Shown here in pieces: positions 33,579 through 45,171 of a stretch of 64,000 nt of DNA (positions are counted from its first letter, which is position 1; the number at the start of each line of letters is the position of its first letter). The notes beneath the pieces were generated by a model. It was not told where the DNA came from and searched no databases. It saw nothing but the letters and a program-made list of their open reading frames with translations. A program made the translations under genes and the position numbers. The stretch comes from Nyssa sinensis (taxonomy: Eukaryota; Streptophyta; Magnoliopsida; Cornales; Nyssaceae): NCBI GenBank assembly GCA_008638375.1, contig CM018031.1:12186562-12250561 (forward strand). Reading direction: 5' to 3'.

Positions 33579-35484
33579 ATGTCTGTTCCTTCGGAATCTC
33601 GAATTGTGAATGAGGGAGTAGGAGACCATTCTGAGATGGCTGGTCCGTCTGTTGTAGGAGATGTAGGTAACCCTGCTCTTGAATTTATTGAGGAGAGGCC
33701 TGTTGATCCTCCCCCTAGTCCAGGGGTTAGAATAGTTGATGCTTTCGAAGAGCCCCGAGACAGGGCCGGGGAGACCTCTGGTAGGTCTTCTCATAGAGAA
33801 GAGGGTGAGAGTGCCGTCACTCAAAGCCTCTTGGATGAATGGAGGGTGAAATTCGAATTTCCCCCAAATGTGACTTGCAGAGTTCCAGGACCCATGGACC
33901 GTCCCCAAGATGTTAAAGCCGGGGAGATTTGCGTTTTCCTTGCCTGGTTTGAAATGGGCTTAAGGCTTCCATTGCCGGATTTAGTCAGACAATTCTTTTG
34001 CTGGTTCAAGCTCTGCCCTGCCGACCTGAATCTCAATAGCTGGCGGCATCTTCTAGGTTTTATGGTGCTGGGACACCTGAACAAAGTGGACGTGTCTCTG
34101 GACTTGATCCGTAGCAATATGGATCGGAAGTTCAAGCAGGCAGAGGGCCTCTATTATATGTCCTTCGAGAAGGGGTTCCAACCCCTGTCTTCCGTCCCTA
34201 CTTCCAACAAGACGTGGAAGAAGTGGTACTTCTTCGTTGGAGGAGGATGGGAGTATAAGGACTTCCAGGCCGGAGAGACCTCGTCGTTTCCTTGTGTTAC
34301 GGGCCATAGGGGTGAGACTTATTCTCTTGGGTTTGCTTTAGCTTTGCTTATATCCTCAGAACTGACAAACTTGGTATTTTTCATTTCCTTTGTGCAGTCA
34401 AGAGTGCTCGGAAGAGGCCCAAGTTTACTAAGGCTCTGCAGGATCAGTACCGGGCTTTGCTTTCAACTTCTAACCGGGCTCATACTGTTATCATCACTCC
34501 GGACCAAGTGATGGCCACCCGTAGCGCAGAGTTTAAGAGGAGGCTAGCCTCGAGGTGGGAAGTGCCGAAGCCTCAAGTGGTGGGGGAGTCTTCCTCCCCA
34601 GCTGAGCCTGATGCTCCTTTAGAAGTGAAGAGGAGGAGGTTGATCTCTGGTTCCCCTGAGCCCTCCCTTGCCGAGGCTGAGGAAGCCGAGCCTGCCATTC
34701 CTGTATCGGCTGTTCCTCCTGGTCCGAGCAAGAGGTCTAGGAAGGGGAAAGCTCCTGCCGTACCTTCTGAGCCATTTGTTGAGCCGGATTATCAAATTGC
34801 CAAGAAGGCATTTGATCAAATATGGGCTCAGGGCCCACATCGGTACAGAGGGGATGATCCCTCCAAATTGATGACTGAGATGATGACTCTCCAGATGAAG
34901 GTAACTTCTGAAGCCTTTCCCTGGCCTTTTGTTTGCTCATTTGTTTCATTCTAATTTATCTGTCTTGCTTTATACAGAGCATGCATAGTTTAGCTGCTCT
35001 GATGGTGACCCCCATGGGCCTTGAGGAGGCCGAGAAGCTGAGGACGGAGGTGAACGAGATGAGATTGGAGCTCGGAACAGCCCGTTCCAAAATTCAGTCT
35101 GCTGAAGAGGGTCTGGAGAAAGCTACCACCAGCCTTAAGGTAGCAGAGTCTGAGAGGGATATATTTGCTCAGACGGTTGAGAGGCTTGAGGCGGAGTTGG
35201 TTGGTCTCCGTAGTTCCATTGATCAGAGGGTTCAGGAGGCAGTTGGTCAAGCCAAAGCTGAGGCTGAGATGGAATTAAAAGAGAAAGTTGATCAGATGGG
35301 TGATGACCTGATCCTGCTCGGCTTTGAGAATTTCCGAACTAGATTCCAACTTCAGTTCCCGGACTTTGATGTGTCATCAATCGTTCCTCCTGAACCTACC
35401 TCATCTCGTCCTGATCCGGATAAGACTGCTGGGGCTCGTGCCCTTAATTTGGAAGAGGATGCAGGCCCCTCTGGGAAATCCTGA
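33579..35484 (+). CDS. Antisense three-exon gene of element C (Transposase_28-like, coiled coil), intact
   Basis: Exons 33579-34311, 34398-34900 and 34978-35484 join in frame (phase 1, then phase 0) to about 580 aa; introns are GTGAG...CAG and GTAAC...CAG. Exon 1: MSVPSES start, Transposase_28-like core with AWFEMGLRLPLPDLVRQFF, CPADLNLNSWRHLLG and YYMSFEKGFQPL. Exon 2: Pro/Glu-rich with a basic KRRRL patch and KRSRKGK, then a conserved DYQIAKKAFDQIW segment shared with element A. Exon 3: coiled coil (LRTEVNEMRLELGTA onward) and an acidic end. The ATG at 33579 is chosen because it aligns with the ATG of A (10451). It has no stop, unlike the gag-pol on the other strand. Role unknown. Confidence 0.8.
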
Positions 35485-36188
35485 GGCTTTTTATAGGCTT
35501 TTGACCTTTTTTTTTTTTTTTTGATGTAGTGAATATATTTTCCCTTCTGATCAATAAGATTGACTTTTCTTCAGATTCTGCTTGTATTTTTCCTTCTTGT
35601 GAATTTTGTTGCAAGTGTGGCTGCTCTGAACCCTTTGCATGCTAGATCAAATAGTTGCTTTCTAATCTTCAATACTTGTCATTGAATAGTGAATATAGAC
35701 CTGCCTTATTAAAATAAGACGAGAAAGTAGATATAGCCAGATAGATAGAGCCTGACAGAGCGGGAGTGGATCCCTGTAGAGTTCTGAGATAGACTGCTCT
35801 GAATTAAGAGTCTGTGAGGTTAACTGAGCAGCTTGTGCTCATTATTATGATGCTCGGTATGCTGAGTACTCGGGATTGGGATATATCCGATCTGCCTGGT
35901 CTTTGTTATGTGTCTTGACCCGTTATGAAATAGTTAAGACCAGTAGGTCTGAATCTTTGAATTGGGGGTCTATTTACTTTAGACTTTGTTCCCCTCTTTA
36001 TTGATTTGGGAGCTTAAGTACTGGACTGCGGTCTCTGTCTTGAGAATTCTGTACTCTGTCTCTTGATATATTGAAGAGGCTTATTTAATGCACCGCTTAG
36101 TCATTCGACCGTCGTTTGGGTTTTCGAGGCCACTCTCTTTTTCACCATTGCGACAGTTCAGTTGGGTGGCTTTTGGACTCCAAGGGTC
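35485..36188 (+). other. Element C spacer between the two antisense genes
   Basis: T-rich 3' end of the main antisense gene, including a T run at 35507-35522 and AATAAGATTG at 35551, then sequence with no coding signal up to the TATA box of the second gene. Confidence 0.5.
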
Positions 36189-36197
36189 TATATATAT
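36189..36197 (+). promoter_or_regulatory. TATA box of the small second antisense gene
   Basis: TATATATAT inside a block (TTTTGGACTCCAAGGGTC just upstream) that is conserved in element A on the minus strand near 7834-7865, about 107 bases before the ATG. Confidence 0.5.
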
Positions 36198-36295
36198 GGA
36201 AACGGGGCATACGGTTGTACTCAACCCTTTTGCTCCCCGATTTGTTCGTGAGAGAAACCTCATATGCTGCCGGAGTTTCTCCCATTCGTCCAGAG

Positions 36296-36807
36296 ATGAT
36301 GGAAGATTCCTTGCCTGAGTTAGGAATAATGAGCCTGTGGCCGAGAGTTAACCTCCCCCTTTTTTCAGTCTCCAAGGAAGGATTGAAGGAGGCCCAAGTC
36401 TTCTTGTTTCCTCTGGCATCCGGTCGAGATTTCTCCGATTGGTGGTGGCCCCTCCCTGATTCAACCGAGGCCTGGAGTGTTGGTGATGAAGACGAAGGTG
36501 AGTTGCCTCCCCTTCCTCACGCTCTGTCAGAGACCCTTGCTCTAAGTGGCTGGGGTGAAACAGACGGTGTGAAGAAGAAGATTGAAGGTGGACTACCTTC
36601 CCCCCCATGTGTCTTGGCAGAGACTCTTGCTTTATTCTTCTGAGGAGTCATGCCGATTACAAAGGTGGGGAATGAAAAGTCTCCTGAGGCTCAGAGCCCT
36701 CATCATCCGTTGGTCATGGGACCAGTGATAGTGATGATGAAATGGCCTGGGCACTACGTGATGCAGATTGGGGTTCAGGGTTCCTTCCTTTCAAATGGAG
36801 CCGATGA
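36296..36807 (+). CDS. Small two-exon antisense gene of element C
   Basis: Exon 1 36296-36497 (202 nt), donor G|GTGAGT; exon 2 36695-36807, acceptor CTCAG. Joined phase 1, it gives about 104 aa: MMEDSLPELG, LWPRVNLPLFSVSKEGL, ASGRDFSDWW, DSTEAWSVGDEDE, then after the splice SSSVG, SDSDDEMAW and WGSGFLPFKWSR. Without splicing, the exon 1 frame runs to 36643. The homologue in element A keeps residues on both sides of the proposed intron while the intron diverges, which supports the splice. Acidic and tryptophan-rich; no domain recognised. Element B lacks it. Confidence 0.55.
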
Positions 36808-36879
36808 AGGCGGTTTTGAAGGTTTTGGATCTTGTGCCCCTTTATCATCCCAGGAGAAGAGCCATTATGTTGCCAAGCG

Positions 36880-36960
36880 TAGCTTCTATAATAGCTTCTG
36901 TAGTAGCTTCTGTAATAGCTTCTGTAGTAGCTTCTGTAATAGCTTCTGTAGTAGCTTCTT
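36880..36960 (+). repeat. 24-bp minisatellite in element C
   Basis: About three and a half copies of AGCTTCTGTAATAGCTTCTG followed by TAGT. Not present in element A at the matching place. Confidence 0.8.
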
Positions 36961-37279
36961 GGTACTGATGTAAATCTTTTTGAGTTATTAATAAAGTTGA
37001 ATTTTTTCTTCTCTGAGCTGATACTTTCTGTGAATGTGCTCTTTTGAAACTTAAGCATCTTCTAATGTGTTGCCGATTGTTCTGAAAATAAATCAAAAAC
37101 TTAGAAAAATGCCAGAGTCGAAGTACTTCACCTTTGGTTGAAACCATGGTGCTGATTTATTTGACAGATAAGTCAAATAATGTAAGTGTCAGATCCGAGG
37201 TATTCCGTTCTAGTAAACTGTAGTTGACAGGTGCTCGAAACTTCTGCCTTTGGATAGACTGGATTACAGAACCCGCTAG

Positions 37280-37722
37280 TTGAAGATGGTCCAGGCTCTG
37301 AAGGCCTGTGCATTAATAGATGGACCAAGTCATAAGACTTGTGCATTAATAGATGGACCAAGTCATAAGACTTGTGCATTAATAGATGGACCAGGCTCTG
37401 GAGGCCTGTGCATTAATAGATGGACCAAGTCATAAGACTTGTGCATTGATTGATGGACCAGGCTCTGGAGGCCTGTGCATTAATAGATGGACCAAGTCAT
37501 AAGACTTGTGCATTAATAGATGGACCAAGTCATAAGACTTGTGCATTGATTGATGGACCAGGCTCTGGAGGCCTGTGCATTAATAGATGGACCAAGTCAT
37601 AAGACTTGTGCATTAATAGATGGACCAGGCTCTGGAGGCCTGTGCATTAATAGATGGACCAAGTCATAAGACTTGTGCATTAATAGATGGACCAGGCTCT
37701 GGAGGCCTGTGCATTAATAGAT
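37280..37722 (-). repeat. Hairpin tandem array of element C
   Basis: About 13 units of 32-34 bases: TGGACCA, then CAAGTC-ATAA-GACTTG (a perfect stem) or CAGGCTCTGGAGGCCTG, then TGCATTAATAGA. Constant spacer words match A and B, while the stems are different complementary pairs. It lies directly after the pol stop on the minus strand. Confidence 0.88.
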
Positions 37723-37756
37723 GAACAGTTTTAAGGAAGTAAAAGAAAAAAAAATT

Positions 37757-40700
37757 TTATTGATAATACTTCCGCAAGTGTTCTACGTTCCATGGCCTAG
37801 GAACAGGTTTCCCAGTCGTGTCTTCAAGCCAGTAAGTGGTAGGTCGAACGACCTTCGTCACTTTGTAGGGGCTTTCCCAATTTGGTGACAATTTTCCCAT
37901 GGTGGGATCCTTGGTGTTCTGAAAGACTCTTCTTAAGACGAAGTCTCCAACTTGAAAGCTGACTGTCTTGAGTCCTATCTTGGATTTATTGACCATTCTT
38001 TGTTGGTAGGCTTCTATCCTGATGCTGGCTTGATCCCTTCTCTCTTCGAGCAAATCCAAGTTCTCCATCAGCTGCTGATCATTGGATTCTTGCTCAAAGG
38101 CCTCAGTCCTCAGAGTTGGCATACCGATTTCAACCGGAATTACTGCTTCTGTCCCATAGGCTAATGAGAAGGGTGTTTCAGAGGTGGGAGTTCTTCTGGT
38201 TGTACGGTAGGCCCAAAGGACTCCTGGGAGCTCTTCTGCCCACTTCCCTTTGGCTTGTTCCAACCTTTTCTTTAACCCATCAAGGATTGTTCGGTTGGTG
38301 ACCTCTGCCTGCCCATTTGCTTGTGGATGGCCTGGAGAGGCAAAGTGCTGCCTGATGTTGAGATTTTCGCAGAATGCCTTGAAGCCTTTACCAGTAAATT
38401 GTGTCCCATTATCCGAGATAATTACACGTGGTATGCCAAATCTGCAGACAATGTTCTTCCAGGTGAAGTTTTCGACTTCCTTCTCTGTAATATGCGTTAA
38501 AGGTTCGGCTTCGGCCCATTTAGAGAAGTAGTCGATAGCCACCTAGGAGGTACTTCCTGTTTGGAGGTGCTCGTGGTAACGGGCCCACAATGTCCATTCC
38601 CCATTGAGCAAAGGGCCAGGGACTAGGAATCGGGATGAGCTCGTGCTGAGGCTGGTGTTGGTACGAGGCAAATCTCTGACATTTGTCACACTTCCGAACA
38701 TATTCTTTAGCCTGTTTCAGCATGCCGGGCCAGTAGTAGCCCTGTGATAGAGCTCGGTGGGCTATAGTTCTGCCCCCATTGTGATTCCCGCAAATTCCCT
38801 CGTGAATTTCAGCCAAAACATATTGTGACTCGTCTGGAGCCAAACACTTTAACAGAGGTTGAGAGTATGATCTCCTGTAAAGTTTGTCGTTCAGGATCAG
38901 GTACCGGGCCGCTCTGATTCGGATTCTCCTGGCTTTGTTTTTATCCTCTGGGAGGAGCCCGGATCTTAGATATTGGAGGATTGGGGTCATCCAGCTCTGG
39001 GTTTGTTCATCGATTTGAGCAACCGATGCTTCCTCAATGCTGGATCCTGGTTGAAAAGAGATTTTAATGGTGGAATCTGCTTCAGACTTGAGGCGGGAGG
39101 CCATGTTAGCCAGAGCATCTGCTCTGCAGTTCTGACTTCTCTCAATCCTTCTGGATAGTGAAAGTCTGGAAAGAATGCTTTAAACGGTTTACCAGTTCGG
39201 AGTACCGAAGCATCCTGTCATCCTTAATGGCAAACTCTCCCAAAACTTGGCTTACTACCAGTTGGGAGTCAGAGAAGACATCGAGGTTCTGAGCCTCGCA
39301 TTCCAGGGCAAGCTTCATCCCTAAGATTAGGGCCTCGTATTCAGCTTCATTATTAGAAGCCCTAAATCCCAGGCTGACTGCTTTTTCCGATGTAAGTCCA
39401 TCAGGGGACTGTAGTACCAGTCCTACCCCTGATCCTTGATCGGTTGACGAACCATCAATATACAGCAGCCAGGTTCCTGTAGTTTCGGCGTTTTGTGCTT
39501 CGTTCTGCAGTGCCGGGGTGAACTCGGCTACAAAGTCGGCTAAGGCCTGCCCTTTGATGGAGTTTCGGGGTACATATGCTATGTCAAACTCCCCTAGCTC
39601 CACAGACCACTTGACCAATCTTCCCGATACCTCGGGTTTCCTCAGTATTGACTTTAGAGGATAAGCAGTTGGAATCTCAATTGGATGGGCCTGGAAGTAA
39701 GGTCGAAGTTTTCGGGCTGATACGACCAAGGCATAGGCCAGCTTCTCTACTTCTGGGTACCTTTTCTCCGTGTCAAGTAGTGCCCTACTGACGTAGAATA
39801 TAGGCCTCTGTACTCCTTTGTCCTGTCTGATTAGTGCGGAACTGACCGCGTTCTCAGAGACTGCTAGGTACAGGAGCAACTTTTCTCCTTGTACAGGCTT
39901 TGACAGGAGCTCTGGAGAGGCTAGGTACTCTTTTAGTTCTTGGAAGGAAAGCTCGCATTCTTCTGTCCATTGCAAGGCCTTGCTGCCCTTCAGAGCTTTA
40001 AAGAAAGGTAGGCAGCGATCGGTGGACTTGGATATGAATCTGCTCAATGCGGCGACTCTGCCGTTTAGTGCCTGAATCTCCTTTCTGGTCCTCGGCGACT
40101 TCAGTCCAATCAGGGCTTGGATCTGAGTGGGATCTGCTTCGATACCTCTTTGAGAGACGATGTACCCCAAGAATTTTCCCTTCGTAACTCCGAAGGTACA
40201 TTTCGAGGGGTTGAGCTTCATCTTGTGCTGTCTGAGGATATCGAAGGTCTGGGCTAAGTGCTGGAGGTGGCTGCCTTTTTGGAGGCTCTTTACCAGCATG
40301 TCGTCGATGTATACCTCCATGGTGCTGCCAAGCAGTGGGCTGAACATCTTGTTCACCAACCGCTGGTAAGTGGCTCCAGCATTCTTTAAACCGAAAGGCA
40401 TCACTCTGTAGCAGTAGAGTCCTCTTTCGGTTATGAAGGCGGTCTTTTCCTGATCTGGAGGGTACATCTGGATTGGTTGTATCCAGAGTAGGCGTCCATG
40501 AAACTCATAAGCTCATGCCCTGCAGTGGCGTCAACCAGTTGATCTATTCTCGGTAGTGGAAAGCTGTCCTTGGGGCATGCTTTGTTGAGGTCTGTATAGT
40601 CAACACAGACTCTCCACTTGCCGTTCTTCTTCTTGACGAGCACAGTGTTGGCTAACCATTCGGGATAGAAAACTTCCCGTATCATCCTGGCGTCCAGCAG

Positions 40701-41099
40701 CCTCTGGACTTCTTCGTTTATAACCCGATGCCGTTCGAGAGCGATCGGTCTTCTCTTCTGTCTGACCGGGGGGTGATCTGGATCTACCATCAGTTTGTGA
40801 GTTATCAGATTAGGATCTATTCCCTCCATGTCTCTAGTTACCCAAGCAAAGATAGAGAGGTTGTTCTGTAGAAACTTGACTATCTTTTCCTGCTCGGCGG
40901 GCGTAAGGTCTGGGCCGATGTACAAATAACGCCCTTCTGTTTCTGAACTGACCAGTATCTTGATGGGCTCGCCAACAGGCTTGGCTCGGCTATCTCGTCC
41001 CCTTGGGCTCAGGGGCTCTTCAACGCCGGATGGGCAATCTTCCACCTCGGGAGTGTGAGTGAAAACCGGATCTGCACAGTCCCGAGTGTACTGTAATTG
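37757..41099 (-). pseudogene. pol: pol of element C, three frameshifts
   Basis: RT, two RNase H-like segments and integrase are all recognisable (YIDDMLVKS near 40300, DGSSTDQGSG near 39450, CDKCQRFASY near 38680, IISDNGTQFTG near 38410). One-base lesions break the frame near 40475 (within SGYNQIQM), near 39150 (after TIQK) and near 38545 (within KYLLVAIDY). The rest reads openly. It starts after the UAG at 41102. Confidence 0.88.
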
Positions 41100-41102
41100 C
41101 TA
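41094..41102 (-). other. Putative UAG readthrough site (element C)
   Basis: Minus strand CCA AAA TAG CAA TTA, with the frame open into the RT ORF. Third occurrence of the same context in the window. Confidence 0.7.
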
Positions 41103-43463
41103 TTTTGGAGCTGTCTCCTTGAGGGCAATAGCGTGACATTCTCGTGAGGTTGGCTGACATCCCCGGACCGAGTGCACGCTCTAATTGTGGACGTACTTCA
41201 GACACTGATGAAGGGTCGAAGTGACCGCCCCTATTTGGTGTAACCAGGGTCTCCCAATGATGACGTTGTATGGAGACTTCATGTTCAACACCATGTACTC
41301 TGAGATGGTGGTCTTCTGCCCTTCACCTTCCCCAATAGTGGTAGGAAGGTCAACTCTCCCCAGGGGGGTGCTGAGGCTGCCATCAAAAGCTGCCATTACG
41401 GCAGTGGTGGGCTTGACGCTGTCCTGGTCTATGCCCATCCGCTTAAGCGGTTCGTAGAATAGAATGTTGACTGAGCTGCCAGTGTCGACTAGGACTCTTC
41501 TAGTTTCGAAGTTGGCGATTCTGAGGGTGATAACAAGGGCATCACTGTGAGGGCAGTGTACCCCTGCTAGATCTTGCTCGGTGAACTGGATCTCTGGCCC
41601 TGGCTTGAGCCTCTTTTCGACGTTGGAGACCTGCAAGATGTTTGGGGCGGTTCTGGCCTCCCGAGCATACCTTTTTCTCGCCCTGTTGGACATTCCTGTA
41701 ACAGGGGAGTCAGCATGGAGGACGTAGATAACATGGTTGTTCTGCCTCTGAGGCTCGTTTCGTCCTTCCCGCTGCTCTTGCCTCTGTTCGGGCCTCTGAT
41801 CTGGCCGCTGCTGAGGCTTGTCTTCTTGGGGGTTCTGCCTTCCATCTTGTTTGACGAACTCCCGAAGACGTCCCTTCTTTATGAGCTGTTCTATCTCATA
41901 TCGGAGGGTCCTGCAAGTGTTAGTAGTATGCCCATGATCTTTATGGAAATTGCAGTACTTACTTTGGTCCCGCAGGCTGGGATCTCCTTTGATCGGCTCT
42001 GGCCACCTCAGGTTCTCCCGATCTCGGATCTGCTGGAGTACCTGGTTCGGAGTAGTGTTCAAAGGCGTGAAGTTGGTGAACTCCCTTGGTGCGGAGTTGT
42101 ACACCGCTCTGGGAGCTGTTTTCTTCTCTGGGCTTCTGACCCTCTTTTTGTTGGAGTCTCTTCTGTGATCCTCCTTCTTATGGTCCTCCCGCTTCGGATT
42201 ATCCCTCTGGGTCTGATCCTTGCCCTTCTGGGCTGGGCGGTTGGCTTCTTCCAGGTTGATGTATTTTTTGGCCCGATCCATCAATGCTGCCATATCGGCC
42301 GGGGGGCTCTTTGTCAGGGAATCTCTGAAGCCACCTTGGGCAAGCCCGGCAGTAAGGGCCGCAACAAGGAACTTCGGGCTGCAATCCGTGATCTCAGTGA
42401 GCTCGGTGTTGAAACGGGCAATGTAGGCCCGGAGGGATTCTTCCCTGGTCTGCTTAACATTCAGCAGGAATTCTGGCCCCCTTCTAAGCCTTCTGCTGGT
42501 CATAAATCTATCCAAGAACTATCTACCGAGCTCGTAAAAGCTGGCAACTGAGTTCGGAGGGAGGTTGTGGAACCACTTCAGAGCTGTTCCCTTCAAGCTG
42601 GTGATGAACGTTCGGCACATGAAAGCATCTGAAGCTCCGTGAAGGGCCATCGTATGCTGATAATGAGATAGGTGATCCCCTGGATCTCCAGATCCATCAT
42701 AGAGAGTGAATTTGGGCACCACGAACTTTCTAGGCCTCTCTTCGGACATGATGGCGAAGGTGAACGGTGTGGCTAGTCTTCCAAGCAGCCTGGCCAGTTC
42801 GTCTTGCTCTGGAGGGTTCTGAGGTCCCCTTAAGCCGATTGTCCGGTCCATAGACTCGGCAATCTCCTCTACCCTTCGCGGGTCTCTGAGTCTGACATCT
42901 TGTGAACCCTGCCTGACAGCCTCGGCTTCAGGGTAATAGGGTGGAGTGCGCCCTTCGGATGGAGGAGGAATCCGAACTGGTGGGACTGGCGCTGCATGAT
43001 AAGGTTCCTGTGGTGCCGGGGGTGCTCCCGAAACCCTCGGAGTTGGGGCTCGAGTAGTGCTCCGGTAATGCACGTCGGGGACAAAAGCGGATGTTCCCCA
43101 GCCAGGAACTGTTGATGGCTGTGGATCTCGGCCATCGTGAGCAACGCCTGAAGGGTGCTCAGGCTGGTTAGTAGGGGCCTGCCCACGAAGTTCTTCATTC
43201 CCCGTGGCAACCGGGGGTTACGTTCCTGCAACGAAGTTGGCCGGCGGGCTAGGGGAAGCCGCTGCTTGGTTCTGCGTGAGCGTGGCTAGCGTTCTAGTGA
43301 TGGCTAGCAACTGCTCCTGCACCAGGTCATTGTGTCGTTTTATTGCTTCGATCTCTTGTCGCATAGGGTTGGCCGCTGGTCCTCTTGTGCGTGGAGCAGG
43401 CGGCTGACGCTGAGCGTTTTGCGAACTCTGAGTATTCTGTCGGGGTCGGAGATTTGGTGCCAT
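41100..43463 (-). pseudogene. gag: gag-protease of element C, broken
   Basis: Starts at ATG 43463 (MAPNLRPRQNT). The first frame ends near 43218 and the next part is shifted. A TAG at 42518-42516 interrupts ELGR|FLDRFM, and a TAG at 41183-41181 replaces the glutamine after YVHN. The gag core, YCNFHKDHGHTTNTC knuckle and protease VLVDTGSSVNILFYE are otherwise readable. It cannot make full Gag-Pro. Confidence 0.86.
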
Positions 43464-43519
43464 GGTTTTCCGGTGGGGAAAAAGATGAATTTACGAATAA
43501 AGCACGTAGAGATTAGTCG

Positions 43520-43537
43520 TTCCCACAGACGGCGCCA
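43520..43537 (-). other. Primer binding site of element C
   Basis: TGGCGCCGTCTGTGGGAA on the minus strand, three bases inside the 5' LTR. Confidence 0.75.
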
Positions 43538-43540
43538 AAC

Positions 43541-44094
43541 TGATGCTGCACTTTTTGACTCGCAACACGTGAGGGCTCCGTGACCTGTAGAACACTCAGA
43601 AAGATGATCAGAGGACCACCGGATTGGCTCCGACGGTAGCCGCTCCGATGCTTAAGTGAGTAAGGGAATTGAAAGACTGTATTGAAAGTCAAAGAATGAA
43701 CATGAATCTAAAAGCGTACCTCTAGGGTTTAATATATAGGCCGAAGCTTTCCTAAGTTGATTAGGATTCGACGCCATGAATATAGGGATATGATCATCGG
43801 AGATTGCAGATACCTTGTGGGCATTGAGTCGTAGATGGAGATAATCATAAATGGTAGTTTCCGTATTGGAGACTGCTTCCTTATTCTCTGCTCGGAATCC
43901 GCTAAGGCGGTGACGAGATCTGAAGCTATGGTCTGGACCCTGTGGTCAGTTCTGGATATATTTGTTGGTCATTTCCGACCTTATGTGATGATCTGGATGT
44001 CATTGGCTGAGCGAGAATCATGCTAGTTGAACATAAATCGGACTGTGGTCATACGTGTCAAGTGTTGATTGGCTTGTCCTTTTATGGTATATCA
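43541..44094 (-). repeat. 5' LTR of element C
   Basis: 554 bp, about 99% identical to 32614-33167. The copia LTR continues after the TCTTA duplication at 44095-44099. Confidence 0.94.
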
Positions 44095-44161
44095 TCTTAT
44101 ATAATAGAGTTTGTGTAAACGCAAAAGATATGAATGAAAAAATATTTTTCATCATCATTCA
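44095..44161 (+). repeat. copia 5' LTR, last part
   Basis: Continues the LTR begun at 32493 and matches 49849-49916; ends CATTCA. Confidence 0.85.
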
Positions 44162-44634
44162 AGTTGGTATCAGAGCACGGTTCATGCTTTGCGCCTTTCA
44201 TCGAAAGAGAGTCTCGAATAGAGCTTTTCTATTTTGAACAAAGTCTCAGACTTTGCAATCAGTTGAAAATCTACAGCAATCCTTAGGCATCATCATCGGA
44301 AAGTGAAATCTCTCTTTCAAGTTGGTATCAGAGCACGGTTCATGCTTTGCACCCTTCATCGAAAGAGAGTCTCGAATAGAGCTTCTCTATTTTGAACAAA
44401 GTCTTAGACTCTGCAATGAGTTGAAAATCTACAGCAATCCTTAGGCATCATCATCGGAAAGTGAAATCTCTCTTTCAAGTTGGTATCAGAGCACGGTTCA
44501 TGCTTTGCACCCTTCATCGAAAGAGAGTCTCGAATAGAGCTTCTCTATTTTGAACAAAGTCTTAGACTCTGCAATGAGTTGAAAATCTGCAGCAATCCTT
44601 TGGCATCATCATCGGAAAGTGAAATCTCTCTTCT
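44161..44634 (+). repeat. Triplicated 158-bp leader with three copia primer sites
   Basis: The initiator tRNA-Met primer site TGGTATCAGAGC occurs at 44165, 44323 and 44481, each followed by the same text (ACGGTTCATGCTTTGC...). Period 158; units two and three are the most alike. Confidence 0.9.
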
Positions 44635-44835
44635 GGCTGATAACCGATTGGAAGTTCTTCGACATCGTCGGACTCTAAACCAGAGTTTTATCAACTGCCA
44701 CATCAGATAAAAAAAAAAAATCCACCAGTTTTTCCATCTTGTTCAACAAAAAAACCCTAGTCTCGCTTCCCAATTCAGAAACTCTCTCTCTTTCCAGCCC
44801 CGATCTCACCTTTCTTGATCTGCAACACCCGGCCG

Positions 44836-45171
44836 CGGCCACGGCTATCATCTCTCTCCTCCACCCGACCGTCGATTGTCGCCGTCTCCTCTCCCGTTCC
44901 TGTCATTGCCGACCACCGACTTCCATAAAACATCCATATTCAGACATCCCAAATCCTATAAAACTCAACCCATAAACTCAAGAATCACACTGATCTTGCG
45001 CCGCAGCCACTGCCGTCGTCTCTCTTCTCCAGCCGACCGTCAATTGTCGTCGTCTCATTTCCTGTTCCTGTCACTGCCGACCACCGACTTCCATAAAACA
45101 TCCATATTCATACATCCCAAATCCTATAAAACTCAACCCATAAACTCAAGAATCACACTGATCTTGCACCA
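44836..45171 (+). repeat. 168-bp tandem duplication in the copia leader
   Basis: Two copies offset by 168 bases (for example GACCACCGACTTCC at 44911 and 45079). Short ORFs here repeat the same peptide and are not considered genes. Confidence 0.85.

Larger units (their letters stand above)
32614..44094 (-). mobile_element. Ty3/gypsy LTR retrotransposon C (Tat-like), nested in the copia LTR
   Basis: 11.5 kb on the minus strand with a perfect 5-bp duplication TCTTA (32609-32613 and 44095-44099). LTRs of 554 bp differ at about five positions (about 1%), so it is younger than A and older than B. gag-pol has several nonsense codons and frameshifts, yet both opposite-strand genes read open. It is closest to element A in sequence. 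Confidence 0.96.

Noticed and set aside
37280..37722. CRISPR-like appearance of repeat and spacer arrays
   Set aside because: Units are adjacent hairpins inside a plant retrotransposon, spacers are constant rather than variable, and this is eukaryotic DNA.
38250..38531. Plus-strand ORF opposite the integrase, similar to a minus-strand ORF at 5252-5533
   Set aside because: Similarity follows from conserved integrase codons on the other strand.
41574..42551. 325-codon plus-strand ORF opposite element C gag
   Set aside because: Shadow of gag codon use; no similarity to the real antisense genes, and not maintained in A or B.
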